DNA of 64,000 bases from Echinarachnius parma (lineage: Eukaryota; Echinodermata; Echinoidea; Clypeasteroida; Echinarachniidae): assembly GCA_037951105.1 (NCBI GenBank), contig JBAMJV010003369.1, positions 124,001-188,000 on the forward strand. Reading direction: 5' to 3'. Every line of letters starts with the position of its first letter. Positions within the stretch are counted from its first letter, which is position 1. The notes under the pieces are model-generated. The model saw nothing but the letters and a program-made list of their open reading frames with translations, was not told the DNA's origin and ran no database searches. Shown here one piece after another: positions 25,201 to 32,418 of this stretch. A program made the position numbers and the translations under genes.

Positions 25201-26528
25201 TGGGTTAATTTGAGGAACATTGAAAAGGTAGGGCTATATCATAATCGAAATCCCCTCTCATTCACAGTGTACACACACGTTTACGTGCAAAGTCTTTGGC
25301 TTAGTTACCACACGCCGAGACCTGCAGCATTACATTACATTTTTATTTAAGAAGTCGCTCTCAATTACTCATAAATTATGCCCGGTATGCCTAGACAGCC
25401 TATGTTGCCCCCTCAAAATGTTTAGCTTATTAGTCATTACGCCACTGCTTCTCAGTGAAGAAGTCCGAGAATAGATCATGTACAGTGCGGTAATATAAAT
25501 TCAGTTATTTATATCTCTCATGTTCTCTCAATTTCTCGCTTTCATCATAAGTCAAAGTTCATGTCCTCAGCATTGCAACCCTCGCATTAGGCACTAGGGA
25601 ACGCGGCTTGGGTCCGGCCGCCTGGCAGCAGCTGTGCCTAACATGCACCGGCACCTCTGGTATAAACTTGATAACAACTCTGTCATTCCCCTTGAAAAAT
25701 GGTCATGAGAACAAAATGCGTCCGTTTCTTAACACTTCAATGGTATACATTAAACTGCACATTTAAGAGATCACAAACGTGACTCATTTTATGATTTTCT
25801 CGGTAAAATATTCATTTTCAGGAACTTTTTAAAACAGGTTGTCGTATTTTTCGCACGACGAGATAATGATCCCACACGTACGTACACAAATAGCTAATGA
25901 ATCTTTAGATTCGAAAACGACCAAGCCTCTCCTAAAAAGCCAATCAAAGAAACGAAATTAGACCAAGCCTCTCTTTATGAAAGATCGATTGAATAGCTAA
26001 TGAATATTAACAAGCTAAAGAACCATTCACAGAGACTGTCTCATGAAAAGAAAAGCGGGGGAAAGGGAAACAAATCCGTGTACAAAATGAATAGGGAAAA
26101 AAGGGTGTCAGAATAGGGGTGTCAGGGGTGTCAGAAATCGGGGCGTCACCTTTTGGAAAGACCCTGTAATGGTGCAGGTTTTAGTTACTAAAATTCCGTT
26201 GGTCCAAAACTGTACTCTCTTTTCCAAAACTCAACGATTGTTGTTTTCCTCTAAAAATTCATACAAAGGCTTCGTACCGGCGCCCATCTACTTCGGTGCC
26301 GCCATACAGACCACGTGCCTTATGTTTCGGGAGTCATGCGGTAAAACGGGCAACTGCCTCATCTACGACAACATGCAGCTGTTGTTCGTCTTCATCGGAC
26401 TGCTGCTCGCCCTCAAGGGCGCCTCGCTTCTCTGTACCTCCATCGCATGGATCTCCATACGTCAGGGGCGTCGATCTGTTCGGAAAACACAATGCATTGG
26501 GGGGGCGAGCATTGTTTGTGAACAATAG
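6691..26528 (+). CDS. SLCO-like: OATP/SLCO-family transporter gene (9 coding exons, in-frame stop in exon 4)
   Basis: Organic anion transporting polypeptides are twelve-helix plasma-membrane carriers that exchange bulky organic anions such as bile salts, steroid conjugates and prostanoids. Nine exons (6691-7288, 7976-8247, 8885-9032, 16786-16950, 17381-17585, 18273-18432, 23101-23318, 23641-23705, 26269-26528) have GT/AG borders and compatible phases. They total 2091 nt, or 697 codons including the last stop, a normal family length. Seen: the signature [11 protein letters not shown] at residues 260-270; hydrophobic segments spaced as in the family; a Kazal-like cysteine domain at 470-524; and PAPIYFGA at the start of exon 9. 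Odd: codon 346 is TAA (16803-16805), and a MITE encodes residues 676-696. All other splice sites and the rest of the frame are intact, so this is a very young pseudogene, a null allele, a base error, or a gene that skips exon 4 (165 nt, frame-neutral). The paralogue is not identifiable. Confidence 0.88.
7289..7975. other. Transporter intron 1
   Basis: AT-rich. Holds a hairpin at 7784-7853 whose arms read GATAAACCCGTTTACCAC and its complement, with one extra base, around a 30-bp loop. Nothing else recognised. Confidence 0.7.
7976..8247 (+). CDS. SLCO-like: Transporter exon 2: TM5-TM6 with OATP signature
   Basis: Residues 200-290. The acceptor TATAG| joins phase 1 (G+AA, Glu200) and the donor is CCAAAG|GTGAGA, phase 0. 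The exon holds TM5 (about 213-240), an extracellular loop, and [11 protein letters not shown] (260-270), the most diagnostic OATP motif, at the start of TM6. It ends on the cytosolic side with FFPK. The loop between residue 200 and TM5 ([10 protein letters not shown]) carries a sequon and departs from the usual family text, so this paralogue is divergent. Confidence 0.92.
8248..8884. other. Transporter intron 2
   Basis: A short imperfect echo of exon 2 (GGTCGATAACCTCAGCTATGG, 8298-8318, similar to the exon words around 8130) hints at a local partial duplication. Otherwise featureless. Confidence 0.6.
8885..9032 (+). CDS. SLCO-like: Transporter exon 3: central cytosolic loop
   Basis: Residues 291-339 plus one base. 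The acceptor is TCACAAG| and the donor GTCAAAG|GTAAAC, phase 1. The translation is highly charged ([11 protein letters not shown]..., [11 protein letters not shown]) and then turns amphipathic toward TM7, as expected of the large intracellular loop between TM6 and TM7. There is no independent domain. Support comes from the phase match to both neighbours and from position. Confidence 0.8.
9033..9756. other. Start of transporter intron 3 (9033-16785)
   Basis: No exon-like segment recognised here. Mostly unique AT-rich sequence; a more GC-rich patch at 9480-9660. Confidence 0.55.
9757..10125. repeat. Interleaved inverted repeats enclosing a tRNA-like sequence
   Basis: Segment A (about 9757-9795, GATTCTTAGGTTGGGTAATT) returns inverted at 9866-9905. 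Segment B (about 9794-9863, GCCTTATCCCAACA ... GAGCCGCTGTGAAAAA) returns inverted at 10040-10115. The order is A-B-A'-tRNA-B'. Arms are near-identical, so the rearrangement is recent. Confidence 0.8.
9964..10034 (+). tRNA. tRNA-like sequence, probably a pseudogene
   Basis: 71 nt with A box TGGTCTAGTGGT and B box GGTTCGATTCC. The T arm (GTGGG/CCTAC) pairs fully. The D stem has three pairs. The anticodon stem pairs 4 of 5 around loop CTAGCAA, which would give anticodon AGC. The acceptor stem pairs only 5 of 7. It lacks the G3:U70 identity pair of tRNA-Ala. No CCA or clear terminator T-run follows directly. A SINE head or decayed tRNA is more likely than a working gene. Confidence 0.5.
10176..10702. 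mobile_element. TTAA MITE, family 2, copy 2
   Basis: The right end is CATTGCCCT|TTAA (10699-10702). The left end TTAACATTGAAATG is a decayed version. The interior matches copy 3 (29943-30520) in words such as GTCAAGAAATAAGAAAAC and TGTCTTATGGTGC. The short frames inside are not genes. Confidence 0.75.
10900..11390 (+). repeat. Keyword array: CACTTGGTCTAAT / TTCGTCTAAT
   Basis: About 25 degenerate units of roughly 20 bp alternate ACTTGGTCTAA and CTTCGTCTAAT with variable spacers. A G-run (10870-10896) precedes it. The array at 14440-14880 has the same words in reverse complement. Confidence 0.75.
11436..11585. mobile_element. 150-bp hAT-like MITE
   Basis: Inverted termini CAGGGGCCGCGGAA and TTCCGCGGCCCCTG. 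The flanks do not show a clean 8-bp duplication (TTTAA versus TTCAA next to the ends), so superfamily placement rests on the CAGGG terminus. Confidence 0.6.
11609..12895. mobile_element. Element with 20-bp perfect inverted ends and internal GTAACGTATGTTAC motifs
   Basis: AAAACCACTATCTCGGCACA at 11609-11628 is exactly inverted at 12876-12895. Inside, the near-palindrome GGTAACGTATGTTACA or a close variant occurs seven times between 11781 and 12505. No coding capacity for a transposase is visible (longest frames under 100 codons), so it is probably non-autonomous. Confidence 0.55.
12896..14079. other. Intron 3 middle part; includes a dispersed repeat
   Basis: 13820-13940 (CGCGCGAAGCGCGCAGCG followed by AACGTTAGAATTAACAAG and GCTCATAC) is related to 54550-54650, a dispersed repeat ending near a G-run. 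A small hairpin of CCCCCACC/GGTGGGGG lies at 14001-14021. No exon recognised. Confidence 0.5.
14080..14310. repeat. CAGGTTTGACTG-family fragment
   Basis: Words such as GGAACCTGT, AAGGTCACCTGATTGTAGC and GGCCACATATC repeat in the same order as at 1-566. No clean termini. Confidence 0.5.
14440..14880 (-). repeat. Keyword array, inverse orientation
   Basis: Units ATTAGACCAAATGG and ATTAGACGAACTG, the reverse complement of those at 10900-11390. About 20 units with variable spacers. Confidence 0.75.
15250..15455. repeat. AAT/ATT trinucleotide-rich microsatellite
   Basis: Imperfect AATAATAAT and ATTATCATCAT runs over 200 bp. The 95-codon frame through it is all Asn/Ile and not a gene. Confidence 0.85.
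15456..16104. other. Intron 3, nothing recognised
   Basis: Unique-looking sequence without exon signals that fit the transporter phase. Confidence 0.5.
16105..16378. repeat. GAGTCC hexanucleotide element
   Basis: CCGAGTCCGAGTCCGAG runs at 16120-16185 and 16258-16360 flank an AT-rich 70 bp. The right end is GAGTCATCCAACACTG. It looks like a MITE with simple-repeat subterminal regions. Confidence 0.5.
16786..16950 (+). CDS. SLCO-like: Transporter exon 4: TM7, contains in-frame TAA
   Basis: Residues 340-394. The acceptor GTCGGCAG| at 16785 fits phase 1 (G+GT) and reads GYLRAI, then TAA (codon 346, 16803-16805), then RMMTNVTYM and TM7 ([18 protein letters not shown]), ending SILI plus one base at donor ATTG|GTATGT. 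The residues on both sides of the TAA match the family pattern for the loop-to-TM7 segment, so the stop interrupts a genuine exon. No downstream AG could serve as an alternative acceptor without losing almost the whole exon. The exon is 165 nt and phase 1 at both ends, so skipping it keeps the frame but deletes TM7. Confidence 0.82.
16951..17380. other. Transporter intron 4
   Basis: No recognised repeat. The first 100 bp stay relatively GC-rich, then AT-rich. Confidence 0.6.
17381..17585 (+). CDS. SLCO-like: Transporter exon 5: TM8-TM9
   Basis: Residues 395-462 plus two bases. The acceptor is CAAATAG| and the donor AATCA|GTAAGG. The translation runs [20 protein letters not shown] (TM8 and a basic cytosolic turn), then a second hydrophobic stretch ([23 protein letters not shown]9), then enters the large extracellular loop ([19 protein letters not shown]). 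The short minus-strand frame overlapping it is a shadow. Confidence 0.87.
17586..18272. other. Transporter intron 5
   Basis: Nothing recognised apart from a 117-codon frame (17593-17946) with no domain and no splice support. Confidence 0.6.
18273..18432 (+). CDS. SLCO-like: Transporter exon 6: Kazal-type extracellular loop
   Basis: Residues 463-516. The acceptor is GTTCTAG| and the donor ACCGAG|GTAAGA, phase 0. Cysteines at 470, 474, 476, 485, 496 and 500, with the core [18 protein letters not shown], form the Kazal-like domain found in the fifth extracellular loop of OATPs. In the family these cysteines are disulphide-bonded and needed for surface delivery. The last cysteines of the set lie at the start of exon 7. 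Confidence 0.92.
18433..19304. other. Transporter intron 6, left part
   Basis: Contains several CCGAGGGATTT words (about 18764, 19051, 19121) and leads into the nested palindrome with GTGACGTCATAATA at 19268. Confidence 0.5.
19305..22695. repeat. 3.3-kb nested palindrome (foldback) centred near 21478
   Basis: The centre is TATGACCCCCCTGG-TTCTG-CCCAGGGGGGTCATA. The inner arms 21148-21470 and 21487-21818 are near-identical. The match continues outward: 20215-20285 with 21925-21985, and the GACGCTTAATGGAAAGACC block at 19418 with 22658. Each inner arm holds its own hairpin (GACCCTCGATCGCATGC ... CAACGAGAGAG mirrored about 21305 and again in the right arm). CRE-like GTGACGTCATAAT lies near both outer ends. 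Confidence 0.85.
20782..21147. mobile_element. 366-bp MITE inside the left palindrome arm
   Basis: Ends TGTGGTGCTATATCCGT and ACGGATTTAGCGTGGCA are inverted, flanked by CCGG on both sides (20778-20781, 21148-21151). The right palindrome arm has the uninterrupted site CATGGCCGGTTAGGG when reverse-complemented, an empty-site control inside the same molecule. Confidence 0.75.
22696..23100. other. Transporter intron 6, right part
   Basis: AT-rich, nothing recognised. Confidence 0.5.
23101..23318 (+). CDS. SLCO-like: Transporter exon 7: end of Kazal loop and TM10
   Basis: Residues 517-588 plus two bases. The acceptor is CATGTAG| (phase 0) and the donor CTAAG|GTAAGA. It begins SLFTGCSCM, completing the cysteine-rich loop, continues through an acidic stretch ([13 protein letters not shown]), and enters TM10 ([17 protein letters not shown]), ending [10 protein letters not shown]. 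The preceding intron contains the 3.3-kb nested palindrome. Confidence 0.9.
23319..23640. other. Transporter intron 7
   Basis: Nothing recognised in about 320 bp. Confidence 0.6.
23641..23705 (+). CDS. SLCO-like: Transporter exon 8: start of TM11
   Basis: A 65-nt exon encoding residues 589-610 plus one base: [21 protein letters not shown]. The acceptor is TTAAAG| and the donor TTAG|GTATGT. It links LRLR of exon 7 to [10 protein letters not shown] of exon 9, exactly the family order at TM11. A GGTT microsatellite begins some twenty bases after the donor. Confidence 0.85.
23720..23990. repeat. GGTT tetranucleotide microsatellite
   Basis: GATT and GGTT runs become a pure GGTT tract (about 23876-23970) in intron 8, just after the exon 8 donor. 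Confidence 0.95.
24017..26235. mobile_element. TTAA MITE, family 1, copy 2 (interrupted by a nested element)
   Basis: The left end is TTAA|AGGGATAGTTGAG (24017-). It is homologous to copy 1 up to 24470 and again from 26165 to ACTCAAC at 26235. The last 11 bp and right TTAA are lost, 33 bp before the acceptor of transporter exon 9. Confidence 0.85.
24471..26164. mobile_element. 1.7-kb long-TIR element nested in the TTAA MITE
   Basis: Inverted arms of about 490 bp (24471-24956, 25672-26164) start GGGTCTTTCCAAAAGGTGAC. A 9-bp duplication TGTAATGGT (24462-24470, 26165-26173) matches a single copy in the other family-1 MITEs. Long TIRs and a 9-bp duplication suggest a Mutator-like non-autonomous element. 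The 700-bp centre (24957-25671) has no transposase but a 50-bp unit repeated twice (ATATAGGTCGGTGGTGTGC, about 25041 and 25096). Confidence 0.85.
26269..26528 (+). CDS. SLCO-like: Transporter exon 9: TM11-TM12, C-terminus rewritten by a MITE
   Basis: Residues 611-696 and stop. The acceptor is ACAAAG|. The translation has PAPIYFGA (TM11), a loop with two cysteines, and TM12 ([18 protein letters not shown]), ending AWISIR at residue 675. From 26463 the frame enters a 126-bp hAT-type MITE, which supplies residues 676-696 and the TAG at 26526-26528. Joining the MITE flanks would instead continue RDKDKACN... to a TAG at 26675, an inferred ancestral tail of 26 residues. A further 3' exon cannot be excluded. 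Confidence 0.85.
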
Positions 26529-26588
26529 CTCGCCCCCCCCCCCCCCCCCCCCAATGTATTGTGTTTTCCGGACAGATCGACGTCCCTG
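26463..26588. mobile_element. 126-bp hAT-type MITE inserted in the last transporter exon
   Basis: Terminal inverted repeats of about 42 bp start CAGGGGCGTCGATCTGT and differ from each other at three positions. They surround a G-run, a short centre and a C-run. Flanks are CCATACGT (26455-26462) and CCATCCGT (26589-26596), an 8-bp duplication with one mismatch. The CAGGG terminus and 8-bp target duplication fit the hAT superfamily. Confidence 0.85.
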
Positions 26589-26596
26589 CCATCCGT

Positions 26597-26845
26597 CGTG
26601 ACAAAGACAAGGCATGTAATTCTATATTGGTATTGTGTCCTTCTTCTGCAGACATCTTTAAAGTTCAAGTTCAGTAGAATCTGAGTTATCATGTCTAAAA
26701 AAAATACCCCTTTTTAAATCACTGGCATACCTTTTAAAAATGGCGTCTATATGTCCTGTTACTTTGACTGTACAAGTAGCAATTCTGAATCTAATATTTC
26801 TTATTGTGTTATCATGACAGGGTTAGTACATCATATTGCTTTGTC
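26597..26845. other. 3' side of transporter exon 9 / spacer
   Basis: Begins with the displaced former coding tail (to TAG 26675-26677), followed by AT-rich DNA. No AATAAA in a convincing place. Confidence 0.45.
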
Positions 26846-27157
26846 TTAAGAGAACCAACACCCCAAAATAATATTCCTATAAATGAAAGGTAACTTTTTT
26901 GATAATAATAATAATAATAAGCCGTACGCGGCTTCCTTCTTTTAATTGTCTCTAAACGTGCGCGTTTATAGATTTGGCACACTCGTATACGTTTGGCGCA
27001 CACGAAACCATGATAGCAGACCCTATTGGTTCCGTAAGTGTTCGTGATTAATTGTGATTAATAATCTTTTGCAAAGTGTTGGACATATATTTGATATCAA
27101 ACAACAGTACCAAAACATATAAGTCTTTGGTGTTCTTTGCATGGTGGTCCCCTTTAA
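26846..27157. mobile_element. TTAA MITE, family 3 (GGGAACCACC), copy 1
   Basis: TTAA|GAGAACCAACACCCC at 26846 and GTGGTCCCCT|TTAA ending 27157. The interior (TTTGCAAAGTGTTGGACATA) matches copy 3 at 47109-47532. Confidence 0.75.
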
Positions 27158-27267
27158 AGCCACACGCGCAGGGAGATCCGTGGGCAAACGTAAGTTTGCT
27201 GCTACCACACTTCCGAATGTAAGACAGGTGATACAAATTATTGTTCGCGCAGCGAAATTGATAGCCA

Positions 27268-27456
27268 CAATAGACCGCTTCTGTAATGTATGCAAATGAC
27301 GTCAGACTCCCCGTTGGCAAGCTTAACAATAGTAACTAGGTCCGGCAAACTCCGGCAAACTTAGCTTGCCGGACCTAGTTACTATTGTTAAGCTTGCCAA
27401 CGGGGAGTCTTACGTCATACGCATATTATCTGCATACATTACAGAAGCGGTCTATT
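27268..27456. repeat. 80-bp-arm hairpin
   Basis: TAGACCGCTTCTGTAATGTA ... GACTCCCCGTTGGCAAGC ... TCCGGCAA (to 27348) is mirrored from 27366 with few changes and a 17-bp loop. Part of a foldback next to the family-3 MITE. Confidence 0.85.
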
Positions 27457-28320
27457 CACAGCAAACACCTTGGCTTCGCACAATGCTTCGCTTAGCTTCG
27501 GATCTGCGTGTGTCGATATTACGCATCGTCTGGAGCAACTCATTTGCATAAAATAAACAAATTGTTTACAAGTTGACCGCTATCGAAGTGCCTTTGAAAA
27601 AACTTCCGTATCTCTCTTGAAACCTCACAAAAATTCATATTTCATATACCAAATGAAAAAAGAATAACACATTTTACTGATGAATATCATATTTAAACAA
27701 AACAATTTGGGAAACTATTGAAAATTAGGCATAATCCGTACCGCAAAAAAAACATTTGATTATGCTTCAGAAAAGCATACAATTTCATTATTAATCCCCC
27801 GTAGACAAAACTCAAACTGTAATATATGATTAATCATACATTTATAATTCTTCATACCAAATATCATGTCAAAATGTTATTTTGCAGGTTCATGTCGGGA
27901 AAAAATCCCCGACAATGTCGATTACGAGCCTCGAAAATTGTCACGCGCCGAAACCGCAGTCACAACACTCCCCAACAGTACATTTTCGTGTAGTGTGTTG
28001 TGCGCCTTGCCAAGAGTTATTACTGCACCGGTCGTTGGAATTCAGTTACAGTACCTACAAAATTGTATAATTTGTATCAAATAGGAAGGTGCTTTGGTTG
28101 TACAGTAATTGATGTATCATTTGAAAGAGTATGACATGCCCTAAATCATCATTCATATTGTGTGGTTATGTTTTGTAATTTGACACCATATTACGTAACA
28201 TGTATTTCTTAAAGACCTAGTTGTGTTCCTTACAAAACCAAACCAGAATATGTTTGTTTTTCCAAATTTTTTTCAGTATAAGATGGGTCATTTTTTCATA
28301 TAATTTGTGGTACCGGGTGT
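27457..28320. other. Spacer, no gene called
   Basis: A 72-codon frame starting at 27866 follows an AG and was considered as a terminal transporter exon, but nothing supports it. Otherwise AT-rich. Confidence 0.5.
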
Positions 28321-28328
28321 CAAATTAC

Positions 28329-29647
28329 TAAGGCTGAGTCATGTCGGTAATTGTCGGAACCGGGTCCCGATAAACTTTTACCGGTCGGGAACCGGTATCC
28401 CGATAAATTTTTACCGTCGAAACTCGGACCGGTAAAATCACGCAATCGTGCACGCATCGGCAAAATGCACTGTTTGGGGCTTATATTGCTCTTTTTATAT
28501 GCAAATAACCTAATAAATACTGAGGCTTTAATGGATTTACATATCAATCTTTACGGGAAAATAGTTACAGTATCCAGAATTAACTCAGTTTCGCATGAAA
28601 AGTTTTTTTTTTTCGAAGTAAATTCATCGTTTGTTCACCATTGCCCATCGCAACACGGTTCACAGAAACTTAGCCCGCTAGTCTGGGGGAAACATCACAT
28701 GTACGATCGCTTGTGACTGTGAGCCACTGCATGCCCTTAAAAAGTGGCTATAAATTAGCCTTTTTGCAATCAACACCATTTTGATATTCTACTTACATGA
28801 TTTCGAATGGCGTTTGACAGCCGAACAGAAAAAAAAAGAGCCCCGAAACAATGAAAACAACTACTCAAAACATCGATAAAAAACGACTACATCGCTCCAA
28901 TTCGCTCGTATACCCTGTGTGCAAGTTACGGGGTCTCTTTTCTTGCGCAAGATATCCATCTGCCGGGGACTTCCCCAATTCCTGGCGGATGGATCTTGCC
29001 GATAGAGGGCGGACTGGAACATAGTTCCACCGGCCCAGCGTACTGAATCTCGCGGAAGAAAAAGAGACCCGTAACTTGCACACAGGGTATACGAGCGAAT
29101 GGGAGCGATGTAGTCGTTTTTTATCGATGTTTTGAGTAGTAGTTTTCATTGTTTTGTGGCTCATTTTTGTTTCTGTTCGGCTGTCAAACGCCATGAAATC
29201 ATGTAAGTAGAATATCAAAACATTTTTAAATGGTGCAAATGACCAAAAAACGTATTTTGAGCCACTTTTTGAATGCACTGGCTCATCAGCTGGATCATAC
29301 AAAGATCCATCAGACAACTCCCCTGGAGTATCGGACTAACATTGTGTGCACATCCGCCGACAATATCGTTCAAATGACTAGCAATTTTGCGCTTCCTGTT
29401 CAATTTCTGACTGTCAAGCGAAGTAATGAACCAAGAATTTCTCGAAAATAACCACTCTTTAAAGTAAATGATATCAATTGCCCCGTTTTTATTTGAATTC
29501 CGCTACATTATTGTGATAATCTTAATTTCTTTTTTAACATTTTATTTTTAAATTTTTTTTTCGGGGCACTGTTTCCCGATATACCGAACCGGGTCCCGAT
29601 TGAAACAGTCGGTAACCGGTGTGATCGACCGAACCGACTCAGCCTTA
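28329..29647. mobile_element. 1.3-kb hAT-type non-autonomous element
   Basis: Termini TAAGGCTGAGTC / GACTCAGCCTTA are flanked by a perfect 8-bp duplication CAAATTAC (28321-28328, 29648-29655). Subterminal regions repeat CCGGGTCCCGAT and ACCGGTA words. Inside is a second hairpin (about 28733-28960 against 29060-29290). No transposase frame. Confidence 0.9.
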
Positions 29648-29734
29648 CAAATTACTCCCCAAAAGTGGTCAGTTGTTGTATGTTGGTCACATTAATTACT
29701 ATTACTATAATCTCTCATTTTATTTCGCCATTCA

Positions 29735-30724
29735 GTTATCACCATAATCAGCAACATCATCATCATCGACATCGTTATCGACATCGTCACCGTAGTCAAC
29801 ATAATACAACATCACCATCAACATTACCTTAATGATCATCATAATTATCAGCATCATCATCTTGACCATCACCATCAACATCATACGAATTACAAATTAG
29901 AATCATCTTCATCGTCACCATCAACATCATCTTCATAATTAGTTAAAGGGCAATGAAACCCAAGCAAAATGTTGCTTTCATAGTCTTGAAGAGATTAAGA
30001 AGAATAATCTCTGAAAGTTAGAGCATAATCGGGTAAGAAATAAGAAAACTACGGCTCTTTGAAGATGTCCATTTATTCCTATGGGGAACTCAAATTGGCA
30101 ACGCACTCTCATAAGTGTGTGGACAACTCCCCATATGTTTTGTACACAAATGTTCCCATTTTTACAGTTTTCTTCATATAGTCCGGCAGCCAAACCATTT
30201 TTCCATTCCCCCAACTCATGATATGTTATGTATAAAAGCATTCTACAAAACATATGTTGAACTCGAACGAAGGGTAAACATAAATTTTGAGAAAATTTAA
30301 CAAAACTGAAATTTTGTGTACAAAATGTATGGGGAGTTGTCCACAACTTTGCCAGAGTGCGTTGCCAATTTGAGTCCCTCGAAGAAATACATGGCTCTTT
30401 TCAAAGAGCCATAGTTTCCTTATTTCTTGACCGATTGTGCTCAAATTTTCAGAGATTATTCATTATTGTTAGTGTCTTATAGTGCATACAACAATTCGTC
30501 TGGATTTCATTGTCCTTTAATTACCATCATCATGCTTCATCGACGTCATCTTCATCATGCTTCATCGACGTCATCTACATCATCGTCATGAATCGTCATC
30601 ACGATCAACATTTTCAACAACATCTTCACCATCATCATCACCACTATCACCACTATCATCATCGTCATGATCGTCGGCATTGTCATCATCACTACTTCAT
30701 TGAAGTCATTGTGATGATCACTTT
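29735..30724. repeat. CAT/ATC microsatellite split by a MITE
   Basis: CATCATCATC-type imperfect runs occupy 29735-29942 and resume in the same orientation at 30521-30724, separated by the TTAA MITE at 29943-30520. His-rich frames here are artefacts. Confidence 0.9.
29943..30520. mobile_element. TTAA MITE, family 2, copy 3
   Basis: TTAA|AGGGCAATGAAACC at 29943 and TTTCATTGTCCT|TTAA ending 30520. The interior is palindromic (CATATGTTTTGTACACA and its complement on both sides). The 122-codon minus frame is a shadow of the repeat. Confidence 0.85.
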
Positions 30725-32418
30725 AAAATAACAATAAATCCTTTGATCAGTATTCACAAAAATAAATCAAGGTTTGGACAAATGTTGTGAGATTATTTTC
30801 TTTTTTAAATGTTATGAGATCAGCATGAGCAATCGAAAATGTATGGAATCATACACACCCACAAGACAAGGTAGTTTGGTCTTTACTTTGAAAATGTAAT
30901 AACTACCGGTACACGTTACATGTACTTGTATTTGTTAGTTTTTTAAAGCTTTTTTTGTTGTTCATATGTCAAGTATCCTCTTTTAAATACAGTACATTTG
31001 TTTTGATGAAAGTAAATATTGCCATAGAAAAACCAGACTTTCTGTGCATTTAGTTTTGACTGTTTCTGCTATGTCTTCAACTGAATTAACCTGTGCCAAT
31101 TAACCTGTGCAGGACTGACTGATGTTGCTATGACATTGAACAAATCCCAAGTATTATCGGAACCAGTCCTGAGTGGGTTAAATTTAAAATTCTCTGAGAA
31201 AGGAAATGTACTTGGACAAAATAAGATCCTTTGACTTGGTAATTGAAACATCAGTCTCAAAAAACTTTTAACATGCATTTATAATAACATTTTTTTTTTA
31301 CTGCTGTCAATGATTAAACTCGACTGCAATAGTATTTGCTTTCTTATGATGATGAAGAGGAAAACCACGTTCGTGAATACATGTGTAGCTGGCGATTTCC
31401 TTTTTTTACAAATGTATCAACACACTTAAAGAAATCTGTTACCTTATTTCAAATTCAAGCAAAGAACAATTATTTTGTAACTTGTAATGAAATTGTTGGT
31501 GATTTTGTAACGTCTCCCTCATAGTGATATTTATGATTGAATTAAATTTGTTCGAAAGAACTGCTTTTTGATTGAACGTTTGTCGATCACCAGATGGACT
31601 CGACACCGACAAATAGTGGAATTATCTGAATTTGGGAGGGTGGGGAGGGGGGTGCGTACGCACCTACATACCCCCTGGCTATGGGCCTGCTGTGTTATAT
31701 TGATGGTCCAGCTTTCCTGACATAGCAACTGTTGTATCAGTTGGAATTGTATTAATTTGTGATGCTACATGTATTGTCAACAGGCACTCAGCTTGGGGGA
31801 TAGCAAAATTAAGAAAATATTCTGATTAAATGTTTAAAAATATACACCCCCACCCCCCCCCCCCCCCCCGAACGGTTAGATATTATGGTGCTCGGCTGGG
31901 CGTTCATGAATAAATATTTAAGGTCATGACGTCACGGTACGTCATCTGCACTCTGGCGCGCGATGTGGGATATCATGAATATTCATAAATAGGATTAGGG
32001 TTCGGGTGAGTTTAAAGGACATATAGCGTCTAGATGTCTTAATTTTCACAATTCGGCTCTCTATATGTAATTTTTTCCTGAAGAAAAAGAATTTGGCAGT
32101 CATTTCTCATGAAATCAATACATTTTGGGGTAATTAGTAAATATCTAATTGTCCTTGGAACGCCCCTTTAAAATCGCCAAAATGTGACGTCATCTAAAGT
32201 ACTGACTAATGAACTAAATTCTGTAGATGACGCGTCATGACGTAAGCCAATGAATTGTCAATTACATGTTAATCACGCTGCCGATTCTGGACCCTAACTG
32301 TGGGTGGGGCGTAAACTGGCTGCTAAATGAGATTTGGCATCAGAAAATTAGTCTTAAATCACTACTGTGTTTATTTTCATTTTTTTCTTTTTCGGCAGAC
32401 CTTTTTTACAAGTCATCA
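30725..32418. other. Spacer with minor repeat ends
   Basis: 31620-31695 has a G/C-run stretch ending CCCCCTGGCTATGGGCCTG, like a hAT-type terminus without a visible partner. A C-run lies at 31846-31869. No gene recognised. Confidence 0.5.

Noticed and set aside
26334-26692. Three minus-strand Gly-rich frames over the exon 9 MITE
   Set aside because: Poly-Gly from the C-run read in reverse; artefacts of the MITE.
27866-28084. Possible terminal transporter exon after TTTGCAG
   Set aside because: Exon 9 already ends in a stop, and the translation has no OATP tail character or phase evidence.
31069-31278. Minus-strand frame reading FNPLRTGSDNTWDLFNV
   Set aside because: Looks protein-like in part but no domain recognised, no flanking splice signals consistent with the minus-strand candidate gene.
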